Positions 13,701 to 26,200 of a DNA stretch of 64,000 nucleotides are shown here, in pieces. The first letter of the stretch is position 1; every line of letters starts with the position of its first letter. The DNA comes from Chrysaora quinquecirrha (lineage: Eukaryota > Cnidaria > Scyphozoa > Semaeostomeae > Pelagiidae), in assembly GCA_014526335.1 (NCBI GenBank), contig JACTAT010000060.1, positions 6,180,898 to 6,244,897 on the forward strand, read 5' to 3'. Both the position numbers and the translations under genes were made by a program. The notes below the pieces were generated by a model. That model saw only the letters and a list, made by a program, of their open reading frames with translations. It had not been told where the DNA came from and ran no database searches.

Positions 13701-15805
13701 AACTCATACGAACTATTTAAGCTTACTAAACAAACTGAATTAGAGCAAAATGATCTATAATCATACAAACAAGCAACACTTTTATATAACCTACGTTTTT
13801 AATATATTGCTTACAAAAGTCACTAGTTAAGTTGAAATTGTGCCTTTCTTCTCGTTACTATGGACTCCAACCTACTCGACTAATATTTTGCAATGTGATT
13901 AAACTAAATGAATGTACGTCGCAAGTTTCTTGCGTCTTATTTGTCTTACATTGAAGTCACTGAATTGAAATTTGAATGTAATTTAAATTCATTTCAGTGT
14001 GTTTCTTAGTATTACTTTTAAATGCCATTAGGAATTTAGGGAGCCTTTTGGTTTTCTTCAAAGAAGATGATCTCCTCTTTCTTAGGCCCTGGACAAATGA
14101 ACTGAACTTTCACTGAACATTGAAGTTCAGTGAAAAAACCCAGTTCATTTGACCACCTTGTTCAGAGACTGAACATTGATCAGTGAATTTTTGATTGGAG
14201 TCAAAAATGTTTGGTGAACAAAATTTGTTCAGTGGTATGTTCAGTTCATTTGGCCATTCAACTGAACACACACTGAACATTTTTCCGATATACGGCAACT
14301 TTCTCAGTGTTTTCAATTAAAAATCTCGAATTTCGCGCCAAAAAAGTACATGAAAAAGAGGTTGAAAAGTTCAGTGAAATGTTCAGTGAAGTGTTCAGTT
14401 CATTTGCCCAGGGCCTTACCCTTATGTGTCGCTCCCAACTGTGCAGTTCTAACTCCAAGCTCTTGTACAAGAGTCTTTAATTTTCTTTAGGTGGCTTTCA
14501 GCAAGGGATGATGATGGACAAATTGTGAGAGATTTACCATTATCGAATATTTTACCTGGTGAGTGTCGTATCCTATTGTCATATTTGAACTTTTAATTGC
14601 TTTAATTAAATGTTTTACAAGAAATAAGAAATAAGAATTCGAAGAATTCGGTTCTTTGAGTTAGAAATTCCAGACTGTATGCTGAAACTATGCTGAAGCT
14701 ACAATTCCTGTCAGAATAGATGGAATAGGGTAAAATGTCATTATTATAACATAGGAAACCGAGCAAAATGTGCTGTCTGAATTGCAAGCTCCTGCGTCTC
14801 CCCCTTTCCCCCTTCCCCCTGTACAATGTTGATTTCTGTAGGCAAGATAATGATTTATCATAACACTGCTAACTTTTTGCCAGCAGCAACTGAGTTTCTC
14901 AGTAAACCAACATTGTATCTGGGGGAGAGAGAGTTGGAGAGGAGACATTGTGGAAAATTATGTTAGCATTTCAACTATTTTATGGCAAGCATTGTAGCTA
15001 TTTCTGAGTGATTCTTATAGCTAATATTAAGCTCCCATTTGGTTTTTTAACGTTTCCAAGCATAATCTTGAACCTGGAATCGGAACCTTTCCCTTGGATC
15101 CTTGGATAACTATCAATATAAGACTTTTTTTGTACTTTGGCACCTTTTAAGTCAGCAGAAACTTTCTCCTTTTTGACAAGGTGTAATGAGCAGTATTTTA
15201 ATTTAATCTCATATCTGTATATTCACGTAACGTATTTTTTTGAGTCTATATCTTCTTTACTTTTAGGAAACGATGTCCCAGCAGTATCAACAACCAACCG
15301 GACCTATTTCAAATACCGACCAGACTCGGCCAGTTCTACAGATAGTGGAAAAATCAAATTTAGGCCGCTTTCAGCTTCCTTGGGAAGGCAGAAAGAGGCT
15401 GAACAAAAAACAGATTCTCAGCTTCCGGACAAAACTTTAGAAAATGACAGAAGCAAGGTTTCTGACCATAAGCCAGAGGATGATTTTGACAAGAAGAAAG
15501 AGCCTGTGGAATCAACTGCAGCGGATAGGAAAGCTGAGAAACGCAGAGGAAAGAAATTGAAAGAAAGGAAAAGTGGGAGTGATAGCAAGGAAAAATTGAA
15601 GGGAACTGAAGGAGAATTGGACGATAACACAAATAAAGACAATGATCCAGATGAAATAAGTAAAACGACAGATAATAAAAACGACATTATCTCGAATGAT
15701 TCTCCTGAACTCAACAAACAGTCAGAATCGGTGGCTGAAGATGACAATTTGGAGTCCAAACAAGAACGACGCAAGAATTTAAGAACTTATCTAGCTACAA
15801 GCTAG
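5656..15805 (+). CDS. PLAT-domain protein with disordered flanks, faintly ERICH3-like (14 exons, 723 aa)
   Basis: Exons: 5656-5756, 6541-6631, 7132-7403, 8061-8184, 8722-8779, 9683-9723, 10035-10123, 10818-11119, 11762-11935, 12772-12926, 13026-13104, 13558-13636, 14491-14558, 15267-15805. Every junction is GT/AG and all phases close (2172 nt). Residues about 418-544 form a PLAT/LH2 beta-sandwich (YEIFVVTGDKLGGGTSSDV, then VDVFTVDSIFLGDLNIVRIG, then GWFLDRIVIRE); such domains bind lipids or proteins. Residues 69-92 (AYDGLHDRSLKHYYRN) loosely resemble the ERICH3 N-terminus. An acidic YEDDF lies at about 318-322. The short motif RPxSA occurs four times (HRPKSAG, RRPQSAT, YRPDSAS, FRPLSAS). The last 180 residues are Lys/Glu/Asp-rich and probably disordered. 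A ciliary or microtubule role is only inference. The start was chosen as the first ATG of an exon with a clean donor. Confidence 0.85.
6770..6910. repeat. Tandem GTGGTGG repeat, about 65-bp unit
   Basis: Two to two-and-a-half copies of a unit carrying 'CGTGGTGGGTTTTATGCTT' inside an intron of the PLAT gene. Read by eye; no coding signal. Confidence 0.7.
7640..7951 (+). repeat. Probable SINE with (CAA)n tail
   Basis: A dispersed-repeat-like block containing 'GACGTTAAACTTGGGGTCCC' that ends in ACAACTACAACAACAACAAC at 7932-7951. It lies in the intron between PLAT-gene exons 3 and 4. The A-rich tail and lack of coding potential suggest a SINE; no second full copy was seen in this window. Confidence 0.45.
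9023..9080 (+). CDS. Candidate alternative exon 5b of the PLAT gene
   Basis: Bounded by TTCTTCTAG and by a donor GTAAAT. It is 58 nt long and enters in phase 0 and leaves in phase 1, exactly like exon 5 (8722-8779, also 58 nt). It encodes ERLPRMLDMPSERRASSAS. Joined after exon 5 it makes an immediate TGA, but used instead of exon 5 it keeps the frame into 9683. Mutually exclusive splicing is therefore possible but unproven. Confidence 0.4.
10180..10765. repeat. Long (CTAA)n array
   Basis: Almost 600 bases of ACTA/CTAA repeats with interruptions, including a short CGAA stretch near 10260-10285, in the intron just before PLAT-gene exon 8. Confidence 0.9.
14084..14417. mobile_element. MITE family B (GTTCAGTG word)
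   Basis: Terminal inverted repeats of about 24 bp start AGGCCCTGGACAAATGAACT and end in the matching AGTTCATTTGCCCAGGGCCT. The core repeats GTTCAGTGAA and TGAACATT in both orientations. The outer bases (AGGCCCTGG) match family A although the inner words differ. It sits in an intron within the PLAT domain. Confidence 0.8.
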
Positions 15806-15947
15806 AAATCATAAGACTTTGAAAGTTGAATAATTTCCATTGAAATATGAATTGAAATTGTTTCCATTATGAGTGAATCTTGCTCAATGTTTCTCAGCTA
15901 TCTGCTTGCATAATGCTGCAATGTCTTCTTTCTGTTAACCATTTTGC

Positions 15948-15953
15948 ATTAAA
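15948..15953 (+). terminator. Poly(A) signal ATTAAA for the PLAT gene
   Basis: The common variant ATTAAA lies 143 bases after the stop codon. There is no nearer AATAAA. Confidence 0.5.
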
Positions 15954-18900
15954 GATAAGAACTATTAGAATTTGGAATACATGTGGCCTAAGTGGGCCAA
16001 CAGAAATAAGGCTTTAAGACTAGTTGAGGTAGGTTCAAAAAGAATATTTCTAGCAGTATCCGAATTTTTAACTACTCGAGACTTTTCCTGTGTTACTTTG
16101 GTGCTTTTACACGCTTTTGCTGATATAATTAGACATCTTTATTCGTTATTGAGAACTTTCAAGAAGAACTCCAAAACTTTGCTCAATGGGGAAAGAAATA
16201 ATTTTTCAATATTTTGAAGGTGTGAAGTTTGGAATTTTCATTTAAAACGTTACGTCCATTTCTAACAAGCTTTAAGCATGATTTTGTCACATCTTGTCTC
16301 ATTTTAGCAGTGACATCTGAAGCGAAGGCTCTTAAAAGACAACATTAAGCGAATAATGAAGACACCATTTAGCTGAGTATATCAACAGAGAAATCTGAAG
16401 ATATGAAGCTTTTAGGTAGAAAATTTGAATCAAGCATTTAAACAGTAGAAAACTTTATCATTTGCATCGAAAAACCATTAGTAATTATCAAGTTATTTGA
16501 CTGTATAGCTTTATCTGACAATTCTCGTCTTCAATGATAGACCAGGCAAGTATTCAATGAGTTATTAGACTCAATGAATCGGATACGTCTCCGAAATAGC
16601 CAAGGATTCTCGAGCCTTGATGGTAGTTGGCCTTCTTCAGCATCATGGACATATTGTATATCTAACGTCAGCCCTTTTCTAATTTTCAACCTTATTGTAC
16701 AATGGTGGATATAATATGAATTTTGAGCTCAAAATTTTAGAAGATTTCTGTAGCGGCCAAACTCCAAAGCTTGCTCATGAAAGCCCGATGTTAGAATTCA
16801 TGAGTACTCCCTTCATTTGGTTTTCTATATGAGAAACATGCTAACTCATTACACAGTGTATTAAAATCGAGCTAGCATCAGAGCTAATTTCACTCAATTG
16901 TGTTATCTCAAAGCGATCCTAATGACTACTTGTTCATCAACAAGCAAAGAAACTTGCACACAATGCATAAACACCCATTGTGTCAAGATTATCACATGAG
17001 AATGTACCGAAATTTACAGCTTCATACTAGTAAAAGTAAAGATTGAATTTGAAATTTATAATGAATAATAGATAATTTCCTGCAGTGAAAATCTTTTATT
17101 GGCAGTATATGTTTTTAAAGTCTATTTGTCTTACAGGACCTAAGACATACTCCGAAGTTGATGACATGAATAGACTGCATTGAATAAGAACATAAGAATA
17201 TCATTTTGAATAAAGCCTCAAAGCAAACATAAGACTTTGAACGGATAGAGGTTCCTCATGCTAGCATGATCGCTCTAATTTGAGCCATCTGTTTCAATTG
17301 AAATTTTCATTTAGTTGAATCTTCAGAATAAATTCCAAATAAGGCTTTTCAGACAAATAATACTCGTGCGATGAAGGTCGAAATAATATGTTTATACCTT
17401 GATTTGTATTACTTTTAATAAACTTACTTTCATGATCTTAAACAGAGACCTTAAGGACTTTCATCCAGCTATTGGCAATGGACAGTGAAATGAAGGTCTC
17501 TGTCATAACGAGTAAATCTCTAACTTTGCTACGATATGACTTTATCATCATTCGCTGAAGAATCCTAAATGTGTTATATCTTGCATACATTTTATATAGA
17601 TTTGAACTTTCATAAAGTCTTTTAAGCTACACTGTCTTAATGAGATCTTTTATACATTCAATACAATAAAGTGTTCATTCATCAATGGGAACTGCCCTTA
17701 GGGTGCAAGAAAGTTGTATCTGGTGCACTTTCAATGTACCTCACTATTTAGTTTAGCCTCTGACAATAGGTCATAAATGTATGCCATTCTCATCAAAGAT
17801 TGACCTTTTGGTTGCACTAAGTTTAACAAACAGAGTCAATGAGCGTTCTAGGACCATAATTTTGAAATTTAAAGACATTACATATTTCAGTCTAAGGACA
17901 CTGAGAATGTGTATTAATCTGTAGATGATGAATAGATTGATATTACTGCTTTTTCTATCAGAAAAGCACTTTAGGAGCTAAATGTCAAGAAGACCCGAAA
18001 AGTTTAAGAACAGTCTCAGCTAAGTGCCTTCATTAGGATTTTGATGTATGTATGAATACATTTTATCATTCTCAATAATACGGTAATTAGGAAATCTGTT
18101 GGTGCAGATTTGCAGCCTCGAAACTATATGTACCCAATATAGATGACCAATATTTTCTGATAAGTTTGACATTTTCTATTACATGAAATTTATCTTTCAT
18201 TTGAACCATTTGCATTAACAATTGATCCAGTTCATTAAAATGCGATGACTGGTGAGGCATTCAATAGTAATGAACGCCTAAATTAATGTACGCTATATAA
18301 AACTAACTTATTCATACATGGTTTGCACATTTTTTAAAAATGCTTTTAGCTTGTCTGCATTGTAAAACTTTTCACGTTCAGTTCGCAAATTGTAATGAAA
18401 TTTTTATTCTTCATTTAATTTAGAATGAAATTTTAAGATAACTCATGAAAGAAACTTATGAACTAAAAATGAGGTGAAGAAGATAAGCAATCTTATGATG
18501 CAAGTTATTGTAATTTCTTATAAAGCATCAAGATGTATTGACTTGGTTCCAGTAACATTACTAATAACGCAGCATAATTTAAGTTTATCAGGTTAAGCAT
18601 CTTTCAAATGTTCTCCTTAACTTGCAGTAGATATTTAGGTAGATAACGAAAATTTTGCAAAATCAGAGCAATGGTCAGAATACTTTCGACATATTGAAGA
18701 ATTTATTGACATGTGCTGAAAATATCAATCATAAGAGGTCCAGATATTGAACTTTCAAGTAATAGACGCTTTGAGCTGAGTTTTTAAAATAATCAAAGCT
18801 CTGTATGACTTTTATCTTTTATTACGTTTTCATCGATTTCCATAAATTTTATTTTCATAATGGTATATAAAGAACATATTAGGAAATAATCATGATAATA

Positions 18901-20780
18901 CGACACTTTGGACTGCAGACAGAAGAATTAAAAAGAAGAATTATCTATTAGAGTTATAGATCCTTAATGAAATTCACTGCAAAAATAGTAGCGAAACATG
19001 GTATATTTCCTTAGGTCAATCACATTTGCTTTATCTGTTTTCAATTTCAGCTCTTGACGATTCTAGCTGACCCACCAATTTATAAATTGGGTTTTATGGA
19101 TTTAAGATTCTGTACTACACTATTTCTAAATTCGATTACAAACTTTTGACCAATTAGCAGTTCTTCGATTGAAGGGTAAGCACTAAACCCACTAGCTTTT
19201 CCATTGCTTATTTGTACTGAATAGATGGTTATGCGTATACCGTAGGACTTGATTCTGTAATCAAATGACGTTTACTCAAAGCATAGAAGTCATCAAGAAA
19301 CCGGAAATAAAGATATCATTTTAATACATGGCAATCATTTCGATGTCCAGCTCTCCATTTTGTTCTTTAGGCTATGTTGAGATCTGTAGCCCCAAATAAT
19401 AATTTTTGCTCTTTCAAATGTAATTTGGAATTTGCCGATTAGTGATGCGCTTCTTGCAACTCAAAACTTTCACAAACTATAGTTGTTATTGAATTCAATT
19501 GCCTTACTTTACCTTGTTATGTAAACTGAATTCTTTATTTTTAATCAAAAAAATTTAAAGAAAGCCTGTTATTAAATTGTGAGAGTTTAATCGCCCGACC
19601 AAAATGATGGTAAGTTTTATTTTTTGCTCTCATTAAGAAAGTCCATTTAAAAGCACTTAACCAAACAGAAAATCAAGTTGTTTGGTTTGATCAAAAATTG
19701 TTTTGAGAAGTTGCAATTTTAAAAATAAGCCTGCTCAAACATTTTAGAGTTAACGAAATTGGTTGTTAACTTATTTAATAACATCCTTCAATTTTTCAGG
19801 AAAAATAAAGTTTTAAAAAAAAAATGAGAAGGAATAATAAATTTAAAGAATGAATAATTGAATAATAAAATTTTATTTTGGCAAGTTTTGAATTTTTTTG
19901 TAAACATCAAATTATTTTTAAACCTTAGGGCCTCTTTGAGGTAAAGTTAATGGAATTTTTTTAAAATAAACAAAATTTTAAAAGGGTATTCTCAAATAAA
20001 AAGTTTTCAAAACGCCCAAGGGAAAAAGGTTTAAACTTTCCGGGATTTTTAAACTTTTTAACATAACTTTCTTGAGGTATTTTAAACTAAGAATTTTTTT
20101 AACAAAAAATTTTCTTTTAGGGTTTAATCTTCAAAACAAATCCAATTCAAGGGTAGAAGTTTTTGAGGGTCAAATTTGGCCGGGTCATTTGGACCGAATA
20201 AAAAATTCATTTTCGGTTAAACTTTTTTTCTTTTCTTGTTTTTTTGGGTTTGCCGTTTAACCTAAAAACATGGAATGAATTTTTGGTGTCAAAATCAGAA
20301 AGGGGGCAGAATAGGGAACTTCTAGAGGGTCATATCTTTGCGAGATATTCAGATCAAGGGTTTCGAAGGGGTGACCGCCCCAATTGCTTGATAAATTGTT
20401 TTACTGGGGGTCTTAAGTATCTCCCCTGGTCCGGGTCACTTCTTGGCTAAACTTTTCCGAACGTCAACATCAGACAGTGTCTTTGTATTGGTTTCACGTG
20501 TGTTTAGCAACGTAACCCCGGATAGCATTATTCTCTTTTTTTGAACGAAAAATGTGAGAGTTGGTTTTGCCGTTTTCGTCCAGTTTCGCAAGATTATTTT
20601 ATCAAAACTTGTTTATCTACGAAATTCATGAGATAGTAAAAGAAAAATTCCACCGAAAAGTTAAAATTGAGTATATTTTCGATTAAATTTAGCGACAAAT
20701 ATTGATGTCACCCCCGGCTTGGTTACTTAGCGCTATTATTAAGAAATTCAGCCAATCAGAATGTAATAAACTTTAGATAG
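15954..20780. other. AT-rich intergenic stretch, no gene seen
   Basis: Nearly 5 kb with only short open frames, no recognisable domain and no coherent splice chain. The part from about 19560 to 20460 looks odd: runs such as AAGGG, TTTTTTT and GGGGG are unusually frequent, as in low-quality consensus. A regulatory or non-coding RNA role cannot be judged from sequence. Confidence 0.45.
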
Positions 20781-20824
20781 TCTATTTCAATTGTTCCTTG
20801 ATGGAGTGAGGATTCTTGATCTGA

Positions 20825-21118
20825 ATTCCCATAAAAAAGCAAGTTTGCTGCAAAAACCTTTCAAAAGGTAAGTTTCTTTGCAATAAGCAATTTGCTTTAT
20901 ATTCTTCTAGTAACTTCTTATTCTTTCGTCAAATCCTTGACGTTCGTGGACTTGAATTAGAAAATTTTAGATGAAATTAGAAGTAGAATATTTTGACCAT
21001 GCACTTACCGTCCTTCGATACTGTATTAACCTATTTCTTGTGTTGTAGTTTATAATCGTTTTCTTGATCCTAGAAAGCTGTGAAGGTGCGTGATCCAGTT
21101 TATTGGTTTTCATTCAAG
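20825..21118 (+). other. Candidate 5' untranslated exons of the bHLH-HMG gene
   Basis: A strong donor (AAAAG followed by GTAAGT) lies at 20868/20869. A second block, about 21073-21118, has an acceptor (CTTGATCCTAG) and a strong donor (CAAG followed by GTAAGC). The first coding exon at 23250 opens with an acceptor, so at least one upstream non-coding exon must exist. A CCAAT-like GCCAATCAG lies near 20751. Inference only. Confidence 0.3.
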
Positions 21119-22253
21119 GTAAGCAAAAATCCTCTCTAAATGTCATTCATTTTATGTGACGACTGACTATGAAGTCGAATTCTAGTCCACGTTCGTTTGG
21201 TTTGGGGATGCCAATTTTCCATTTAACCCCTCAACATGTGAGTTTGACTGACAAATGCTTAGCAATTCATTCAGAGAAAATAAAACCGCCATGCACATCA
21301 TCTTATACGAGGCCGAGGTATTTACGAAATTGTGTAGGCTAGTCCCTTTTTATAAGAACGGAAATCTTGCCATAGGCGCAATGTTATTTGTTTTTCGTAC
21401 CCATTTAAGTCGCAAAATTTTCTCAGTTCAGAATGTTTATTATATATGTTCGTAGATTTTATTTACGTGATTCAAAAGATGTTCTGTGAGCCTCGAAGTC
21501 CTCAGAAAATTGCCCTTATTGACTTAAAGGAAAGGTTTTCTCCGATTATGCCATTTTTTATGATAAGGTTCAACAACTTTAACTTTCTATTAATTACGAC
21601 TAGATAATACGGTCCGATATTTTATTTCCCTCTACTTCGAACCAAAGTTACGCGAATTTATAAACTTATTTCTTTATAGATTCGTGAACTAGAATTATAA
21701 ACTCTGATAAAACTCTTGGCTAAGATTCCTGGCCATGCTTCCCCACCACTCACTTAAAAACGTGACCTCCGAACGTGCCCTCCTCGTGCCGCCCGTGTGC
21801 CATCCAATTCAATGGTGCCATCACTGGGCCATGCGGTCAAAAACATGCTTTTGCACCTCTGCACCGTAGCACCGTGCAGAGGATTCCCTGACACACTGTA
21901 CCCGCCAAAACTTTTAGGACGCTCAATGTTTTAAACTTTCACGTTCACAATGTAGTTTAGTCTTATTTTCTGAATAGGGTTTTCAGAATTACATAAACTA
22001 AAACACCTTAAATATTTAATATTTTTTATAAGAAACCGTTTGCGAGAAACCAACCCTGTTATACTGTAATTCCCCTCCAGCAAACTCCCAGCAAACTTTG
22101 GAAACTTTTTCGAGTTTGACAGTGCTACTTTCTTCCTAATTATGCGATGGGGTTGTTTTTTTATGTTTTGGGTATTAAAATCGATAAAACATTTAAGAAA
22201 TTGAGTAGTTTCCCAAGCTTCAGCTTAGTTTCTTATTTAAAAATGCGTGCACA

Positions 22254-22637
22254 TACACGCAGTTTTTTTTATAAGCAACCAAGATGTTGAAGGCCTTAAA
22301 CTTTAAGCAACCTATAATACCACAGGAAGAAAACTTGAGCAACATCTTAACTTTCAATACAGACTCTATATGGTAACAATTACATGGTACTTCTTGACTG
22401 ATGTTATTTCCCTGTTATTTATAGTATTACTTTGCTGTTTACTAGGTGTTCTAGCGTTATGTTGCATAAAAAGCTATAGGATAACTCCAAATTTTGCTGT
22501 TTTCTAGCCTCTATACTATTATTAGGGCAAAATAAACACCTAAAATTAAGCAACTACTAAGCAACTTTTGCTACTAAAAGGTGGCCATAAGAGGTTGCTT
22601 GACCCGAGCGAAGTTGCTTATAAAAAAACTAAGTGTA
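22254..22637. mobile_element. MITE family D, GCAACC/GTTGCTTA subtype
   Basis: The left end TACACGCAGTTTTTTTTATA is followed by AGCAACC. The right end reads GGTTGC-like words, then TTGCTTATAAAAAAACTAAG and TGTA. The core repeats AAGCAAC/GTTGCTT. It shares the outer design ACAC-T8-ATAAG with copies at 40941, 43349, 50002 and 57389. Confidence 0.7.
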
Positions 22638-23254
22638 TCATTTTATTTCCATATAGAGACTTGCTACAAACATATACAGAGCGTCGTCTACTTAATACAT
22701 CAAATATGCTTTCTTTAACAGATACTGTAAAACATATACAGTAAGTGCTAATTAAAAGAAGCAGTTACTAAAATGAAGACTTTAAAGCTCGAAGTTGAAA
22801 TACATACACCTTATTATCATGTTTACCAACTGCATAATTTCATTTCTAGCAATATAAAATCTATATTTTCTTTCTAAATTCTTAATCTGGGCCTGGACAT
22901 CTTATTTTGCCTTTATTTTTTGACAAATCGAACCTCGATGCTCTAATAAATTTTGTTCAAAGATTTTAATCGACACGCGACCGGGCTTCTGTGCAGTCTA
23001 AACATCTTCGTAATCGTAGTTTTCTTCCTACATAATAACAGAGTATAAAATAAAACTGCTGGTCATAACACTAAATATATTATGATATAAGATGTTTCAT
23101 TTTCTTAAATATGACAATTATTAATTCAAATTGGTTTCCTTTTTTTCTGAGCTTTTAAATGTTGAAGAATCTGGCTCGTAGGTGGCTGAAATCGAACTGA
23201 AATACCTAATTTACTGTAGTTCATAGCTCGAATTATTTTTGTTTTACAGCAGTT

Positions 23255-26200
23255 ATGAATTATCCGGCTGTTCAACAAGCTAATGAGCATGACAAGTCGC
23301 TGGCTTCATTTCATGATGCTTTCTCCCAACTGGTAAGCTGCTCAAAACGATTCTACTTATCGAATTTATTATCCAACTGCAACCTTTTTCGAAATATAGA
23401 CGTTTATTCTATGTGGGGCATTACAAAAAGTTCCTTCATAATTCCTCAAATTGAACTGCCTACTGTTAATCCTCGAACTAGCCCCACTGGGGCTAAATTA
23501 TTTTTCATTATTTTGGAGGGGGGCCTATTTGAGGTGGGGGCTTAAACGAGGGGCTTATAAAATTATTGACAAAAGTGTGATACATCATGTTTCGATAAAA
23601 TACCAATGTGGACGCAAAAGGCTAACACCAACATGTCAAGGATTGGGGCTTATTCGAGGGGGTTTATTAACAATTTCTCGCTCTAGAATGGGGTATTCAA
23701 TTGAATTCAATTCAAATTTATTCGCAAAATACAAGGTAACAAAATAAAAAGCTAAAAATACTTGTATTCTACGCGACCCAAGAGAAGCAGCGCTTATCTT
23801 GCTTGGGCCGCTAAATTAAAGTTTTAAAGACTAAAGGAGGGGGCTAATTGGAGCATTTTGAGTTTTTAAAGGGGCTTATTGGAGGAAAGGACTTGAAAGG
23901 AGAGGGGCCAGATAGAGCTTCTATGGGGCTCAATGAGGATAATACCCTTTTATGGTCGGACATTATGTACCAGGATCCAACCCATCTTGGATGATATATT
24001 ATTATGCCCATAAATGGATTTTTATAACTTTTCTTATCGATTTCGTACTGGGGGGGCGAATTATAGAAAATATAGAGTAGAAAATATGCATTTTCAAAGG
24101 CTGTTGGTTTAGACTTATTACTTTCCTCCCAATCTTTCGTAAACAGCTTCTATAACTACAACAACAAGATTGCTGTTTCCTCCGAGAAGGATTCATAACT
24201 TTTTAGTCAAAAAGTCATGTTGATGTGTCAGCTCTTTGGCATATCCAATCAGAATGCAGAACAACCCAAATCCACTGTGATTGGCTTATCAATTTCTTCC
24301 ACCTTTTCTGTCCCCAGTTAGTTGGAGCGGGGTGGTGAAATGTGGAGGAGCGTGGACTACGAAGAATGTAATAAGTCTACTGTTGGTTCTTGATAAATAA
24401 AGATTGTTATGTGCTGGTTTTTAGGTTTTTACCGAGTACTCGGTTTTTACTGTATTACTGCTAGTGCAATAAAACTTGCCGGTATTATTTTCAGCTTCAA
24501 TACAATGGAGAAAGGTTGCTGGAGAAACGAACTAAAGAAGAACGCCCTGTGTTGCAAAGGTACCCAAGTGATGTCAACAATGACAGCTACGAAGCAGAGT
24601 TCCAGAGAGCGGACAGTGATTATTTTAGTGCTTGTAGCAGCCCAAGATGGGAGACTTATAATCCTAGTGCATTTGCATGGGACGGTAGAAGTATACCAAG
24701 AGTCGAGAATATATATGGCAATGCTAACCGTGAGTTGGGTATTATGTTGTTATTGAACGATTGCGAGGTCAATGCTGGAATAGACTCATTACATAGACTC
24801 ATTACACTTAAAACAGGAACGGCGGCCTTTACCAACAGCAACAACTATTTACTTAAAACATTGAATTCATTAAAGGCTGTATTTCATGTAGTTCAAAAAT
24901 TATGTAGAATATTTGAAAATTTTGATGGAGAAATTTCAAAGGCGATGCCAGTCAATATGGCTTGAAATATATAGCTTTTTATTTCTTTATTTATCAGGAG
25001 CTGCATCAACTACATTTCCTCAATCTTATGTCATGTCCTCGCATTTAAAAAGCAACCAAGAAGTTATCTGGGCAACTGGCATCAACTCAGTGGTAGTGGT
25101 ATGATGTTTAGCATTATTATTCCGGTGCACTTCTATCTTTGCGAAGCATACCGTTTTCACCCCCTCAGTGTCATATAAAAAGAGGGTTTTTATAAACGGG
25201 GGGTGAGAATGAAAACTCAATGAACAGGGGGGGTTTCCTTCGTGAGACTTTTATTTTTGAGAATTCATAAGTTTTAATAGTATCTTGTAGAAACGAAGAA
25301 AAGTGCTGTGACGGAGCTTTTCTTGACAATTGAAAATCTTGCTCGTTATAAGTTAGGGAATGGGAAGGTTTTCAAAAAATTAATAAGTGTCCCCATTTAT
25401 TTCGCATTTAAGAGTATGTAGCATATAAAGTTTATTGTAGGAACATTTTTACGTCTGTCTCTGCTGCCATTTGCAACCAAGCAAGCAATCTTTATTTGTT
25501 AATGCAGGTCAGGGGTTCTGACAGCTGTACAGCTATTGTGGACCTGCAGCTTGTGCCCCCAGACTGATATTCTTGAACGAATAATCTGGGTACTCATTTA
25601 CCGACCTCGGATGGTTGGACAGCTGAGTTGACTGTAGGCTAAAAGAAAGTGGTCCCGATGAGATTCAAACCCACGACCTACCGACCTTGAGCGGAAGGGC
25701 TCTATTTGCAGTTTTGGACGACTAAAAATAGCTTGCGAAAAGATATTCTGAAGGCTGATTGTCTTTGCATTATTCTAGCAATAAAATGCATGTTATAAGA
25801 AATATAAAATCATCCATTTCTTTACAGAATTCTACCAATGTTTATACCGGTAAGACAGACGCAACATCTCAGTGGTATTTGCCATTACCTGCAAATACAA
25901 GACCAGTCAATATACGGCAGAGATTGCAAAATGTGGCACCTAAGACATTTGTTCCAGTTAATACCGGTTATGAGATTACCAGTGTACCGTCGTCATGGAA
26001 ATACGTCCAACCAGTATACCGAACAGGTCTGTTGGTTATTTTCAAATTTCTAAATCTGGTTTTCTTGATAGTAACAACGAATGCAGATTGACTTTTGTTG
26101 AGTTGTACAAGGCCTGAGCCCTCTACGATTAGACAAACTGTAAGACTCTAGCTAAAGGTCTCGATTAGTTAACCTACTGCTGAGATCCGAGTGGCGCTAA

